A stretch of 64,000 nucleotides of DNA from Candidatus Borrarchaeum yapensis (GCA_016840515.1 JAEOSF010000005.1:1-64000), one strand, 5' to 3'. Numbered from the stretch's first letter, positions 16,942 to 27,024 are shown. Translations and numbers: made by a program. Notes: a model not told the origin generated them from the sequence alone.

Positions 16942-19900
16942 TTAATCTGGTTCTTGTATAATCTTATGTAGTGTCTCACTCAATTCTTTAATGTCATATG
17001 GTTTGCCAACGATGCCACGGAAGCCATATTTCTTGAAATTTGCCATTACAGGATCAGTAGAATACCCGCTTGAAACAACTGCCTTAACTTCAGAATCAAT
17101 TTCAATTAATCTTTTAATTGCCTCCTTACCTCCCATCCCGCCTTTTATAGTTAAATCCATAATGACAAGATCAAATGGTTCTTCTAATCCTTTCGCTTCT
17201 TTAAAAAGTGCAATCGCTTCTTCGCCATTTTTAGCAAAGTCAGTTTGGTAACCTAGAATTGTTAATATTTCATCTAAAGCTTCTCTAATGATTTCTTCAT
17301 CATCCATAACCAAGATCTTCCCTTTGCCAGTAATTGGTTTTCTTTCTGCATCATTCTTTGCATGAATCTGCTTTTTTGACGCAGGAATATAGATATAGAA
17401 TACTGTGCCTTTACCCAATTCTGATTCTACTGTAATAAGCCCGTCGTGATTTTTTATTATTGAATATGCAACCGTGAGCCCTAGACCACTCCCTTTTTGT
17501 TTCGTAGTAAAAAAAGGATCAAATATCTTTAAAAGATAGTCCTTTGGTATGCCGATTCCATGATCTCTTATAGTAAGTTTAATATAATTTCCCACGTTTA
17601 ATGGTAATCCTGATTCAGATCCAACAGTAATATTATCTGCATGAATCTCAATTATCCCTCCCTCTGGCATAGCTTGATCGGCATTGATTACTAAGTTGTG
17701 GATGACTTGACTGATCTGTCCTTCATCAACTTCAACTGACCAAAGTTCGTCTGACAGATAGAATCGGGATGAGACGTTTGTTCCACTCAAAGCAAACTTA
17801 ACGGTATCTTTGAGGATTTCGAATAAGGATGTAATCTTTTTAATGGGTGCGCCGCCTCTTGAAAATGTAAGTAATTGCTGGGTCAGATCTTTTGCACGAA
17901 TCGAGGCTTTTTCTGCCTCTGTCAAGCGCTTGGATACAACTTCATTTGATTTTGAAGCCATTTTCGCAACTGAAATGTTTGTTAGAATAGCAGTTAGGAT
18001 ATTATTAAAGTCATGTGCGATGCCACCAGCAAGAATTCCGATTGATTCAAGTTTTTCGAACTTTTGAAGTTCTTCTTCTAATAATCGCCTTTCGGTGATG
18101 TTACGAACGATGGCCCACAATCCCATTGGCTCATCAACTTTATTTTTGATAAGCCAGACTCTTACTGATGCTGGAAAGATCGAACTATCTTTCTTGATGT
18201 ATTCGATTTCAAATTCTTCAGTATATCCTTTTTTCAGTAATTGTTCATTCATGATTTTGTCAAGAAGCATTTGCCATTTATCAGGTATAAGATCTCGAAG
18301 TCTTAACTTATAAAGTTCTTCCTTAGTGTAGCCAAGCATATCTGCGAATGCTTGATTACATTCTATTATATCTCCTTCAATATATGCTGAAACAAGGCCA
18401 TCAATGGATGACTCATACAAACCACGATAGCGCTCTTCTGACTTTTTGAGTTCCGCTTCCAATTCTTTGATTTTACTGATATCAGTCAGGACACCTTGAA
18501 CAACGCGCGTTCCTTCCATTTCAATTGTAGTTACATTAAGTAAACAAGGAATTATTTTGCCATTTTTTGTTAGAATAGAAAATTCGTAAGACTCTGGTAC
18601 CTGTTTTCCTTCAAGTCGTTTTAGATATCGATCTTTAACAAATTGCCTATGTTCGGGAATGATGTGTGGCATCGACTCTAAATCTATATTACGTATTTCC
18701 TGCTCTGAATATCCCCAAGTATTCAAAAGTGCTTGGTTAAAAAATGCGAACTTGCCATCTTTGATTAAAAAAACCATGTTTGGATCTTTCTCTACAAGCG
18801 TTCGATATTTCTCTTCCGACTCAATTAATTGCTGTTCCAGTTTTTTTCGTTCCGTGATATCACGGATGACACCTTGATAGCCTATAATATCCTCGTTCTC
18901 GTCCCGTTTTACAGAAGAAGTAAGTAAGCAGTCGATTTCTGTTCCATCTTTTTTGCGGAATTTAACTTCATAGTCTCTGACGGATCCTTTTCGAGTTATC
19001 TCCTTTAGAAACTTAGCGCGGTCTTCAGGGTTGGCATATACATCGGTGGCTAACATCCTTAGCATCTCTTCTCGGGAATATCCAAAGAGTTCTAGCATAG
19101 CTTTGTTAGCATCAACGATATTGTCCTTTTGATTAATATAGACGGCATCTCTTGAATCCTGGAAGAGGGATCGATATTTTTCTTCACTTTCTCTTAGCGC
19201 ATCTTCCGCCTGTTTTCGCTCAGTGATATCTTCCATATAGCCATCGATTCTTACAAGTTGATTTCGTTCATCAAGGGCAGGAATTGCCCTATCTCTTACC
19301 CACTTGATGATATTATCTTTGGTTATTATACGATATTCTACATCAAGCTGTTCTTTCTTCAGGCGATGTGTTTCGATTGCTTCCCATACATATCCAACGT
19401 CATCCGGATGAACAACTCGCTCCCACAGAGTCGAATCCGCCAGGAATTGCTCACCGGTATAACCGGTTAGTTCCTCAACCCTTCCCGAAATAAAAAGGCT
19501 CGTAGAATGCTCGTCTGGCAGTGCTGAATACACAACAACAGGAATATTCTCACTTATTAGTTTAAATTTCCCCTCACTTTCAAGCAATGCCTCTTCCGCC
19601 TGCTTGCGCTCTGAGATATCAGTCAAGATCCCATCAAATCTTATGATCTGATCTTCGTCATCTCTGATGGGTACACCATGATCACTGAGATGATATATTT
19701 GTCCTGTCTCTTTGTGAACCATTCGATATTCGAAAATATACTCTTTCTTATTTGTATAGGCGTTAATGAACCCCTCGATGGCTTGTTGTCTATCCTCTGG
19801 GTGAATACATTCGGCCCATAGATCCTCGTTTTCATAAAAATCAGCAGGAGTGTACCCTGTCCAGTCTGTGATCCGTTCTGAAACAAAAGTCGTCGTGCTA

Positions 19901-20469
19901 GTTGCATCAGCTAATGCAGAATAGATGACATCAGGAATATTCTTGATCAGGTTCTCATATTTTTCTTTCATCTCTTTTATGTTCTCCTCCGCGTTCTTAC
20001 GCTCAGTAATATCGCGGATAATAGTAACAACTTGTACAACTCTTCCTTCCTCAAAGATCGGTATTTTTCGTGTTTCAGTAATGAATTTCCTGCCTCTAAC
20101 TGTGATCCTTTCCTCAGTAACAAAAGTTTTTCCAGTGTTGAATACCTGATTATATTCTTCAAAGATTTTGTCTGATAAAAATGGATACATGTCTGTAATT
20201 TTTTTACCTATTATGTCAGTTTTAAATCCCAGTTCAATATTAAGTTGTTTAAAAGCCGTATTGAATAAAATAAATCGTAGTTCAGTATTGATAACATGGA
20301 TCATTTCGCCAATCGAATCGAGTGTTGATCGATATTGTGATTCAGACTTCAACAAAGCTTCATCTATTCGATCTCGCAGAGTTTCTGATACCTCCAATTC
20401 AGTAATTCGTTGACGTGCGTCTGCCAGTTCACTTATGATTTGATCTTTTGTCTTGTCGTCATCTTTCAT
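16942..20469 (-). CDS. Hybrid sensor histidine kinase, six PAS domains plus receiver (paralogue)
   Basis: A 1175-residue paralogue of the preceding kinase, in tandem on the same strand. The last three PAS domains, HisKA (GGIAHDFNNILTAIL, His near 820), HATPase_c (NLVINADQAMPEGG, GIGIP, GSGLGL) and receiver (LVIMDLTIKGGMGG) match closely. The first three PAS domains differ and include two PAS_3-type units with VSERITDWTGY and ISGRVEELTGY. Divergence is therefore concentrated in the sensing end. ATG at 20469 follows AGGAAG and is favoured over an in-frame start at 20499. Both proteins share the N-terminal DKTK-Q-I-EL coiled coil. Confidence 0.93.
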   Translation of the reverse strand: MKDDDKTKDQIISELADARQRITELEVSETLRDRIDEALLKSESQYRSTLDSIGEMIHVINTELRFILFNTAFKQLNIELGFKTDIIGKKITDMYPFLSDKIFEEYNQVFNTGKTFVTEERITVRGRKFITETRKIPIFEEGRVVQVVTIIRDITERKNAEENIKEMKEKYENLIKNIPDVIYSALADATSTTTFVSERITDWTGYTPADFYENEDLWAECIHPEDRQQAIEGFINAYTNKKEYIFEYRMVHKETGQIYHLSDHGVPIRDDEDQIIRFDGILTDISERKQAEEALLESEGKFKLISENIPVVVYSALPDEHSTSLFISGRVEELTGYTGEQFLADSTLWERVVHPDDVGYVWEAIETHRLKKEQLDVEYRIITKDNIIKWVRDRAIPALDERNQLVRIDGYMEDITERKQAEDALRESEEKYRSLFQDSRDAVYINQKDNIVDANKAMLELFGYSREEMLRMLATDVYANPEDRAKFLKEITRKGSVRDYEVKFRKKDGTEIDCLLTSSVKRDENEDIIGYQGVIRDITERKKLEQQLIESEEKYRTLVEKDPNMVFLIKDGKFAFFNQALLNTWGYSEQEIRNIDLESMPHIIPEHRQFVKDRYLKRLEGKQVPESYEFSILTKNGKIIPCLLNVTTIEMEGTRVVQGVLTDISKIKELEAELKKSEERYRGLYESSIDGLVSAYIEGDIIECNQAFADMLGYTKEELYKLRLRDLIPDKWQMLLDKIMNEQLLKKGYTEEFEIEYIKKDSSIFPASVRVWLIKNKVDEPMGLWAIVRNITERRLLEEELQKFEKLESIGILAGGIAHDFNNILTAILTNISVAKMASKSNEVVSKRLTEAEKASIRAKDLTQQLLTFSRGGAPIKKITSLFEILKDTVKFALSGTNVSSRFYLSDELWSVEVDEGQISQVIHNLVINADQAMPEGGIIEIHADNITVGSESGLPLNVGNYIKLTIRDHGIGIPKDYLLKIFDPFFTTKQKGSGLGLTVAYSIIKNHDGLITVESELGKGTVFYIYIPASKKQIHAKNDAERKPITGKGKILVMDDEEIIREALDEILTILGYQTDFAKNGEEAIALFKEAKGLEEPFDLVIMDLTIKGGMGGKEAIKRLIEIDSEVKAVVSSGYSTDPVMANFKKYGFRGIVGKPYDIKELSETLHKIIQEPD

Positions 20470-20561
20470 ATTGAGAGGCTTCCTAGAAGTTAATAACAAG
20501 AGAAAACATCAGTTTAGAAAGATTAAATTATAATCACATTTCTTTGTCGATAAATTCCTAA

Positions 20562-20639
20562 ATTTCTTGTCTGCACGGAGGTATAAATTTTTGTCCCTAA
20601 CTTGTTTTTATACTGTGCTCTATGAATATATTATGCAAT
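20562..20639 (-). promoter_or_regulatory. Promoter module conserved between the two kinase genes (copy 2)
   Basis: About 90 percent identical, ungapped, to 16619-16696 and at the same 93-base distance from its start codon. The TATA-like ATTTATAC is present on the minus strand. The remainder of the gap to the aminotransferase (20640-20848) is A+T-rich and carries no other feature I can support. Confidence 0.65.
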
Positions 20640-20848
20640 AAGTGAGCCCCTTGTATGAAATTACCAGAAGAAGTAAAAACAAATCCTAAGCAGAGCGTTT
20701 TCTCTCTCTAATTCATCATTGTTACTTTCAATTGCTTCTACAAAACATTCTAAAATCAGCAAAGTAAAAAAATGAGATCATTACTAATTCTATGTAATTC
20801 CTCTTCTAGATTGAATCTAGTTTTTCTTGTTTTGAGGTGAAACAGAAA

Positions 20849-22198
20849 ATGGAATGGACAAAACCTGAAATCAAAGTTGAGCCCCCTGGTCCTAAATCTC
20901 AAGCATTTATTAAACGGGATAGCGAGATAATGTCAAAATCACTTAGCAGAGCTAGCGAACTTGTTGGTAAAGCCGCACATGGCGTTTTCGTCCAAGATCT
21001 TGACGATAACGTCTTTCTTGATTTTGGTGCTGGTATTGCAGTCGCAGGTGTTGGTCATACTCACAAGAAGGTTGTAGATGCGATTAAGAGACAAGCTGAA
21101 CAGTTAATCTTTGTTAATAGTTTGGATTATTACACCGTTCCACAAGTTGATTATGCTGAGCGGCTTGTGAATATAGCACCCGGGAATTTTAAGAAACGTG
21201 TATTCTTCACTAATTCTGGAAGCGAAAGCGTAGATGGTGCAATTAAATGTGCAAAATATTATAACAGGAAAATGGGACGGGGCGGATATTACGGATTTGG
21301 ATTCCTAGGTGGATTCCATGGACGGACAATGGGAGCAGTCAGCTTTACCACAACTGGCAAGGGTGCTCGAAAATCATTCTGGCCAATGTATGCTGGAAAT
21401 GTGATTGTGCCATATGCAGATTGTTATCATTGTTATTTCGGGCAGCGCTATCCAGAATGCGGTCTTTTCTGTCTTGATTACATTACTGATGTCCTATTCG
21501 AAAAAGCTTATGATGGTGATGATGTGGCGTTTTTCCTCCTTGAGCCTATCCAAGGCGCTGGCGGTTATATAGTCCCTCCCACAGAGTGGCTTCATAAATT
21601 ACAGAAATTCACCAATGAACAAGGTATTCCCTTCATAATAGATGAAGTTCAAACAGGTTTCGCTCGAACTGGTGAATGGTTTGCTTGTCAATATTTTGGC
21701 GTTGAGCCAGATATTATGTGTGTAAGTAAAGCTATGGCCGCAGGCATGCCTTGCGGTGCCTTTATCAGCCGTGCTGAAATGCAAGATTGGTGGAGTGGCG
21801 CGCATGAAGGGACTTTAAATGGAAATCCTATAATTATAGCTGCAGCAAGTGCTGTTTTAGACGTCATGGAAGAAGAAGATTTACGTGTGAATGCTAAGAA
21901 GCAAGGTGCATATCTTAAGAAAAGATGGGAAGAGTTCCAAGAGAGTCATCCCGAAGTTGGAGACGTGCGAGGAGTAGGTCTCATGATCGGCGTGGAATTC
22001 GTCAAAGATCCCGAAACTAGAGAACCAGATGTCACACTTCGTAATAATCTTGTTGAACAGGCCTTTAAGGAGGGATTGTTACTTCTTGGTGCTGGAAAGA
22101 ACTCTTTGAGACTATGTCCTCCTTTGATTATCAAGGAAGAACATGTAGACATGGCGATGGAAACCGTTGAGTCAGCATGGAAGCAGATTAAAAAATAA
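20849..22198 (+). CDS. Class III (omega-type) aminotransferase
   Basis: About 449 residues, PLP-dependent fold type I, class III. Motifs are FTNSGSESVDGAIKCAKYY (phosphate-binding loop), FLGGFHGRTMGAVSFT, FIIDEVQTGFARTG (cofactor Asp) and CVSKAMAAGMPCGAF (Schiff-base Lys). The family includes acetylornithine, ornithine and 4-aminobutyrate aminotransferases and archaeal amino-acid racemases of this type. An internal CYHCYFGQRYPECGLFC cysteine cluster is seen in several archaeal homologues. ATG at 20849 follows GAGGTGA; an upstream GTG is part of that site. The substrate cannot be told from sequence and the gene is monocistronic. Confidence 0.85.
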   Translation: MEWTKPEIKVEPPGPKSQAFIKRDSEIMSKSLSRASELVGKAAHGVFVQDLDDNVFLDFGAGIAVAGVGHTHKKVVDAIKRQAEQLIFVNSLDYYTVPQVDYAERLVNIAPGNFKKRVFFTNSGSESVDGAIKCAKYYNRKMGRGGYYGFGFLGGFHGRTMGAVSFTTTGKGARKSFWPMYAGNVIVPYADCYHCYFGQRYPECGLFCLDYITDVLFEKAYDGDDVAFFLLEPIQGAGGYIVPPTEWLHKLQKFTNEQGIPFIIDEVQTGFARTGEWFACQYFGVEPDIMCVSKAMAAGMPCGAFISRAEMQDWWSGAHEGTLNGNPIIIAAASAVLDVMEEEDLRVNAKKQGAYLKKRWEEFQESHPEVGDVRGVGLMIGVEFVKDPETREPDVTLRNNLVEQAFKEGLLLLGAGKNSLRLCPPLIIKEEHVDMAMETVESAWKQIKK

Positions 22199-22287
22199 CT
22201 AATCAGATCGATTATTTTCTTTCACTTTTCTACTTTCCCTCTATTGAATTCTTCATGCTTATTCGCTTGTTAATGGATATTTTTGGA

Positions 22288-22773
22288 TTATTTTATAAAT
22301 CGTCCGTCATCCTTTGATTTTTCATGTGTATGTACGCTTTTTTCAAGCCACCCTATCCTCTCTGCTTCTCTTACATCAAAATTTGGAACATATGGCTTAA
22401 TATCTAAAAGGGGCGTTCCATCGATAATATCTACGTCTTGAATATGGATAATGTTTTCCTCAATTCTGATAAGACGTACAATTGAAAGACCAATTGAATT
22501 CGGTCTTCTTGGAGCTCGTGTTGCAAAGACGCCATGCAACTTATCATCCAGAAAAGGCGTTACTTTCAAGGAAAATCCTGTGGCTAAATGACAATAATAT
22601 AATAGAATAATATAAGAGAATCCGTCGATATCTAGCAACCCGTCAGCGTACTCTGGGAACACTTCAACTTTTCCATTGATGCCCTTAGCTGCCGTGGGTT
22701 GTATAGGTGTTCCTTTAGGCTCTTTAAAAGGTGAATAGATAATTCCAATTGGTCTATGCTTAATTTCATTCAT
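22288..22773 (-). CDS. trmO: tRNA (adenine N6)-methyltransferase TrmO (TsaA family)
   Basis: A 161-residue UPF0066/TrmO protein. RPIGIIYSPFKEPKGTPIQP at the N-terminus and FATRAPRRPNSIGLS in the middle are the family signatures, with DGTPLLDIKPYVPNFD following. TrmO uses S-adenosylmethionine to add the N6-methyl of m6t6A37 in tRNA in bacteria; archaeal members are poorly studied and some are near metal genes. The size matches the short archaeal form without the bacterial C-terminal extension. Confidence 0.85.
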   Translation of the reverse strand: MNEIKHRPIGIIYSPFKEPKGTPIQPTAAKGINGKVEVFPEYADGLLDIDGFSYIILLYYCHLATGFSLKVTPFLDDKLHGVFATRAPRRPNSIGLSIVRLIRIEENIIHIQDVDIIDGTPLLDIKPYVPNFDVREAERIGWLEKSVHTHEKSKDDGRFIK

Positions 22774-22876
22774 TTTTTTATCCCTACAAACGATTTTTGT
22801 GGATTATTTCTCAATAATTGCTTAAAATGGGGCTTTAAAACGAGTTATTTATCTATTCACATTATAATCTTTATAT

Positions 22877-22908
22877 AGTAATATTTAATATCTCTCAAAG
22901 ATATATCT
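22877..22908 (+). promoter_or_regulatory. Shared AGTAATATTTA / AGATATATCT site upstream of padR
   Basis: The perfect palindrome AGATATATCT at 22899-22908 and the element AGTAATATTTA at 22877-22887 both recur upstream of copA (29192-29201 and 29207-29217). A TATA-like CTTTATATAG lies at 22869-22878. The palindrome is near the expected transcription start, so autoregulation by the PadR protein is likely. Confidence 0.45.
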
Positions 22909-22946
22909 CATATAGATGCTAAAATAATTTAGTAGAGACGATAAAA

Positions 22947-23381
22947 ATGAGTAATACTGATTTCGATGGGATCGTTTATGACTTTTCAAGATTCTATATT
23001 CTTACAATTCTTTATGAAGGTCCAGCTCACGGTTACAGCATTATTGACAAATTCAAAAAAAGACTAAAAAAAGATATTAGCCCAAGCCTTGTTTATCCCT
23101 TCTTGCAGCTTCTAGAGGAAAAAGGCCATCTAAAATACACCTTAAAACCTGTAGGAAAAAAAGAAAGGAAAGTATATGAACTTACAAAGAAGGGAAAAGA
23201 ACTAGTAACAAGATTATTCAAAAGATTTTCTAGTATTATCGCTACAGCTATAGAACCGAGTTTGGATGTTTGTGCTCACTGTGGATGTAAAGTGTATGAA
23301 GGAGCACATATAGAAACAATAAATGGTAAAGAACTCACATTTTGCTGTAAACATTGCGCGGCTACATATAAAGCTGAATGA
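22947..23381 (+). CDS. PadR-family regulator with C-terminal TRASH-like metal-binding domain
   Basis: A 144-residue protein. Residues ~10-95 are a PadR winged helix (LTILYEGPAHGYSIIDKFKK, SPSLVYPFLQLLEEKGHL, KVYELTKKGKEL). The tail has CAHCGCKVYEG and LTFCCKHCAATY, fitting the TRASH pattern C-X20-C-X3-C, a metallochaperone/metal-sensing zinc-finger-like fold in archaeal copper regulators. The inferred role is a metal-responsive repressor. The site shared with the copA promoter supports copper or silver as signal. It lies 6 kb from copA with two methyltransferases between. Confidence 0.85.
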   Translation: MSNTDFDGIVYDFSRFYILTILYEGPAHGYSIIDKFKKRLKKDISPSLVYPFLQLLEEKGHLKYTLKPVGKKERKVYELTKKGKELVTRLFKRFSSIIATAIEPSLDVCAHCGCKVYEGAHIETINGKELTFCCKHCAATYKAE

Positions 23382-23436
23382 ATGATATCTTATAGTCTTC
23401 TCTGTTTAAGTCCCCTTTCATCTATTTCAATTGAAT

Positions 23437-24288
23437 TTAACAGGTTTTTTTAAAAATTAAAATGTATTCATGGACTTTGTTCACTCTAAAAACATAAGGA
23501 TAGCCGAGGGGTCTTAGGTTACTATATTCTTGTTTTCTATCCCATATTATAATATCTTCAAATTCAAATCCAATTTCTGTCATCATTCTTGCCGTGTCCA
23601 TATGAAGAGGATAGAACTTATTCTTCTTTCGAAGATCCATAATAATTATAATACACCATTTTTCCGGCTTTAACGCTTTATATACTTCTTTAAAAACTTC
23701 TTTAAGAGCGTCAATAAACTCATAATAATTCGTTATGTTACCAAGGTCAGTTGTTAAGTCAGTATAGGGTCGAATTTTTTTCCGATCTGCGGTTCTTGTC
23801 TGTCGGTGTATATCCCAATAAGGCGGTGAAGTAATAACTAGATCTACCGAGTTGGGTTCTAAATATTTTAAGAGGTTTCTTGCATCATCTTGGCATATCT
23901 TTGGTTCTTCTTCAATATTAGAAGAAAAAAGGTGCTGTTGTGACAGTCTATCTTTAGCTAATTTAACAAATTCCTCAGAAATCTCAAATCCTATACTTTT
24001 TCTACCAAGGTTTCTAGCAGCAAGTAATGTACTGCCGCTACCCATGAAAGTATCTAATACCATATTGCCCTTTTTTGTATAGATATTGATTAGCCTTTTT
24101 ACGAGTTCAGCAGGGAACATAGCAGGGTGTCTTAATTTCATTTCTTGAGGAGATTTTACTGTATCCCACACACTAATTGAATAGCGTGTCCATGTTTTAC
24201 CATCAAGATCGTTCAATCTTTTTGAATCTCTAACGTCCTTTTTAGTAAGTTTGTCATCATTCTCTAGATTTACAGAATGTTCTCCCAC
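23437..24288 (-). CDS. DNA methyltransferase (N4-cytosine/N6-adenine type)
   Basis: A 283-residue N6_N4_Mtase. LRHPAMFPAELVKRLI precedes motif I VLDTFMGSGSTLLAA (SAM binding, near residue 85). Motif IV is LVITSPPYWDIH (near 160); TSPPY is typical of N4-cytosine enzymes. Motif I precedes motif IV here. The gene is divergent from the larger methyltransferase at 24468, with a 179-base shared promoter gap. No restriction endonuclease adjoins it, so it may be an orphan or a partner of the neighbour. GTG at 24288 follows GAGAGGCGATC. Confidence 0.88.
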   Translation of the reverse strand: MGEHSVNLENDDKLTKKDVRDSKRLNDLDGKTWTRYSISVWDTVKSPQEMKLRHPAMFPAELVKRLINIYTKKGNMVLDTFMGSGSTLLAARNLGRKSIGFEISEEFVKLAKDRLSQQHLFSSNIEEEPKICQDDARNLLKYLEPNSVDLVITSPPYWDIHRQTRTADRKKIRPYTDLTTDLGNITNYYEFIDALKEVFKEVYKALKPEKWCIIIIMDLRKKNKFYPLHMDTARMMTEIGFEFEDIIIWDRKQEYSNLRPLGYPYVFRVNKVHEYILIFKKTC

Positions 24289-24467
24289 TAAGATCGCCTC
24301 TCATTGACTGCTTTAATTTGTTCACTACCTATTGTTATGTGAAAAACAAGGATAATTCTTTCAATAATTAATTTCTAAGTCTTCCTCTCTTAGATATAAT
24401 AATAGAATTCCAATTATAGAAACTAATGATAAATTTGAAATGAATCTGTTTGTATTGGTAGAGGGAA

Positions 24468-26864
24468 ATGACAATTAGTGCGGAAACAGATCTAGCAGAT
24501 ATTCTAAATGCAACAATGATAGAGTTAGAATTGTTTACAAAACAAATTCCTTTGAAAACTCTTGAAAGGGAACTTGGTATATTTTCTGCAAAAAATTTTG
24601 ATACAAAACTCTCAACAAAATCACAAAAAGAAGAATTAAAATTAGCATTCTACAAAGTGGCAGCATTCATTGTGATCTCTCAATTAGTTTTCTATAATAT
24701 CCTTCAGAAAGAAGTTCAAGCATTTAAATTGCCTAGAATAGGGAAAATTACCTGTCCTTCAACCTTAACCGATTTCTTTCAGAGAGTTATGGATGAAATC
24801 GGCTTCAGAATTGTCTTTAAGATCGATGTAGCATCAAAATTACCGAAAGAAAGCAAGAACATTTTAAATGATTTTATTCACACTATTTCTAATTCGCAAC
24901 TGGAGAAAGTTATCAAAAGGGATTTTTTGGGACAGATTTTTCAGCGTCTTATACCTTTAACCTTAAGAAGACGATTAGCAGCCTTTTATACGCTCCCAGA
25001 GCCCGCGAAATTGTTAGTATATCTTGCAATTGATAACAAAGATTTAATAGTAGGTGATATTGCGTGCGGTTCAGGAACTCTCCTAGTTCATTCATATAAC
25101 CGCTTAAAGAATCTTGGAAACAAATCTCATAAAAAACTTTTACAGCAAATTTGGGGCTCAGATATATCTGCTTTTGCATGTGAACTAGCAGCTATCAATT
25201 TAGCTATGCAATCCCCTTTCGAATTCACTGAGGACTGTAATATCATTAATGAAGATGCGTTTAGACTTAAACCTGGTAAATTCATTTCGTTCATAGACCA
25301 AGAAAAAAGTTCTTGGGAAGAGTCTCTCATGGCGGGAGGCTCCCCCAATGAAAAAGAATTTGATAAAACGGTTGAAATTCCCCTTTTCGATGTGTTAATC
25401 TCAAATCCGCCGTTCACAAGAGGTCACAGAATCACTCGCAAATATCGAGACTTTCTTAACGAGATTATGCCAGCTCAAATTGAGTTAGATAAAATCGGTA
25501 TTCATGCTTGCTTCCTTCTATATGCAACGAAGTTGTTAAAGAAAAACGGAGCTCTTGCTTTCATTTTACCAAATTCTGTAACGTTCGCCCACGCAATGAA
25601 AAGCATCATTAAAGAATTTCAAAAAATCTTTAGTGTCAAATATCTTATTCGCTCTGAAGCGGATTTAGCCTTTAGTGATAGCGAACTTCAAGAGATTATG
25701 TTAATTGCTCAAAAGAATTATGAAGGAGACGCGAAAGTTGTAACTTTGAAGAAATCGCTATTGAGTATACCCGATAATGAATTAAATGAACTTATTTCAC
25801 TTATTAAGAAGAAAATCACCATAAATAATGATAAAATAACTTTAAGAACAATCCCGTATTCTCAAATGAAGAATACAATCGTTTGGAAAGATCTATTTTC
25901 ATCTTCAGCAATCTTCGACCATATCTCACAGAATTTTGTTTCATTTCGTAAATATGCTTCATCGTTCCAGTATCACGATCCAAGACCAAAAGAATGCTTT
26001 AGAATCCCAAATAAATACTGGAAAATTAAGGATAACACTGATAATCATATTTTGATTCAAAATGCTGAAAGTGAAAGAACACTCGCGATTGATAAATCAT
26101 TTGTGTCAAAAACAGTTCATGTGCTAAGAGAAGCGATGGAGCTAGATCTTTCACCTATGTTTAATGAGACTGATCTAAAATCTTATTTCTTTCTAGGTCA
26201 CAAAACTAATAGAACAGATGGGGCAAAGGAATACTGGGACTTTAATCGGAAGAACTGGACAACTTATGAGAATCTGGCTAGTGCTGGAAAACTACCCAAG
26301 AATCCTTTAGGTCGCTGGAGTGTTCAAATAAATGGATTTAAGAAAAAAAGAACGCAGTTGATGATAGTCCGGAAAATAAATCTGAAGAATAACCGAAGCA
26401 TAGTATTCTTGTGTAAGAAACCAATTCTAGTGAGTAGCGGTTTCTATGGAATTCGAATAAAGAATCCCGATTTAGCAGAGTTCTTATTTGCGTACTTGTC
26501 ATCTTCAATCTTTTTATTAGATTTCCTCTGTTCAAGGAGAATAGAGTCAGGTAGTGTTGGACAATTATTACCAAAAGATTTAGAGTCTCGTTTAGTCCCT
26601 AAATTTGAACAAATAGAACGCAAGAACAAGGATAAAATTCTCAGTTATTCTAAAGGATGGAATTCCATACCACTATCGAAACGGAGCAACTACTTGGAAA
26701 TGATTCTTATGGCAAAAGGTGATAAGAAGCATCCTCTAAGAAAACTAGATGAAGCATGGTTACACGCGCTAGATGTCTCTTGGAAGGGCAAATCTAAAGA
26801 AACACTAATCTGCGAAATCTATAATGATATTATGCTACTGCTTGAGCCCTTTACACAAAATTAA
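24468..26864 (+). CDS. Large N6-adenine DNA methyltransferase
   Basis: A 798-residue protein with a helical N-terminus (~1-190), an N6-adenine methyltransferase core, with VGDIACGSGTLLVHSYN (motif I) and FDVLISNPPFTRGHR (motif IV), and a ~400-residue C-terminal region that looks like a target-recognition module (YWDFNRKNW, LPKDLESRLVP). The order resembles type IIG or type I HsdM-HsdS fusions, but I see no PD-(D/E)XK nuclease motif at the N-terminus. It may be a modification-only enzyme or part of a phage-exclusion system. GAGGGAA directly precedes ATG 24468. Confidence 0.85.
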   Translation: MTISAETDLADILNATMIELELFTKQIPLKTLERELGIFSAKNFDTKLSTKSQKEELKLAFYKVAAFIVISQLVFYNILQKEVQAFKLPRIGKITCPSTLTDFFQRVMDEIGFRIVFKIDVASKLPKESKNILNDFIHTISNSQLEKVIKRDFLGQIFQRLIPLTLRRRLAAFYTLPEPAKLLVYLAIDNKDLIVGDIACGSGTLLVHSYNRLKNLGNKSHKKLLQQIWGSDISAFACELAAINLAMQSPFEFTEDCNIINEDAFRLKPGKFISFIDQEKSSWEESLMAGGSPNEKEFDKTVEIPLFDVLISNPPFTRGHRITRKYRDFLNEIMPAQIELDKIGIHACFLLYATKLLKKNGALAFILPNSVTFAHAMKSIIKEFQKIFSVKYLIRSEADLAFSDSELQEIMLIAQKNYEGDAKVVTLKKSLLSIPDNELNELISLIKKKITINNDKITLRTIPYSQMKNTIVWKDLFSSSAIFDHISQNFVSFRKYASSFQYHDPRPKECFRIPNKYWKIKDNTDNHILIQNAESERTLAIDKSFVSKTVHVLREAMELDLSPMFNETDLKSYFFLGHKTNRTDGAKEYWDFNRKNWTTYENLASAGKLPKNPLGRWSVQINGFKKKRTQLMIVRKINLKNNRSIVFLCKKPILVSSGFYGIRIKNPDLAEFLFAYLSSSIFLLDFLCSRRIESGSVGQLLPKDLESRLVPKFEQIERKNKDKILSYSKGWNSIPLSKRSNYLEMILMAKGDKKHPLRKLDEAWLHALDVSWKGKSKETLICEIYNDIMLLLEPFTQN

Positions 26865-26901
26865 AAAAAGACGAAAAAGTGATAGACGTGAAGATTAACT
26901 G

Positions 26902-27024
26902 ATGATTAGATCAGATACTGTTAAGACAAGAATTTTGCCAATTGATACCATTCGTGTGCTGGGGGATCTAGAAAGTATGAAAAGGTCAAAAAAATTACAT
27001 ACAAAGAAGGAGGCCTCAGAATAG
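26902..27024 (+). CDS. Possible 40-residue basic peptide (weak)
   Basis: A short frame 38 bases after the methyltransferase stop, encoding a lysine/arginine-rich peptide (MIRSDTVKTRILPIDTIR then LGDLESMKRSKK). It has no clear ribosome site and no recognised family. It could be a remnant of a larger gene. It is the only plausible coding content in the 253-base gap 26865-27117. Confidence 0.2.
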   Translation: MIRSDTVKTRILPIDTIRVLGDLESMKRSKKLHTKKEASE

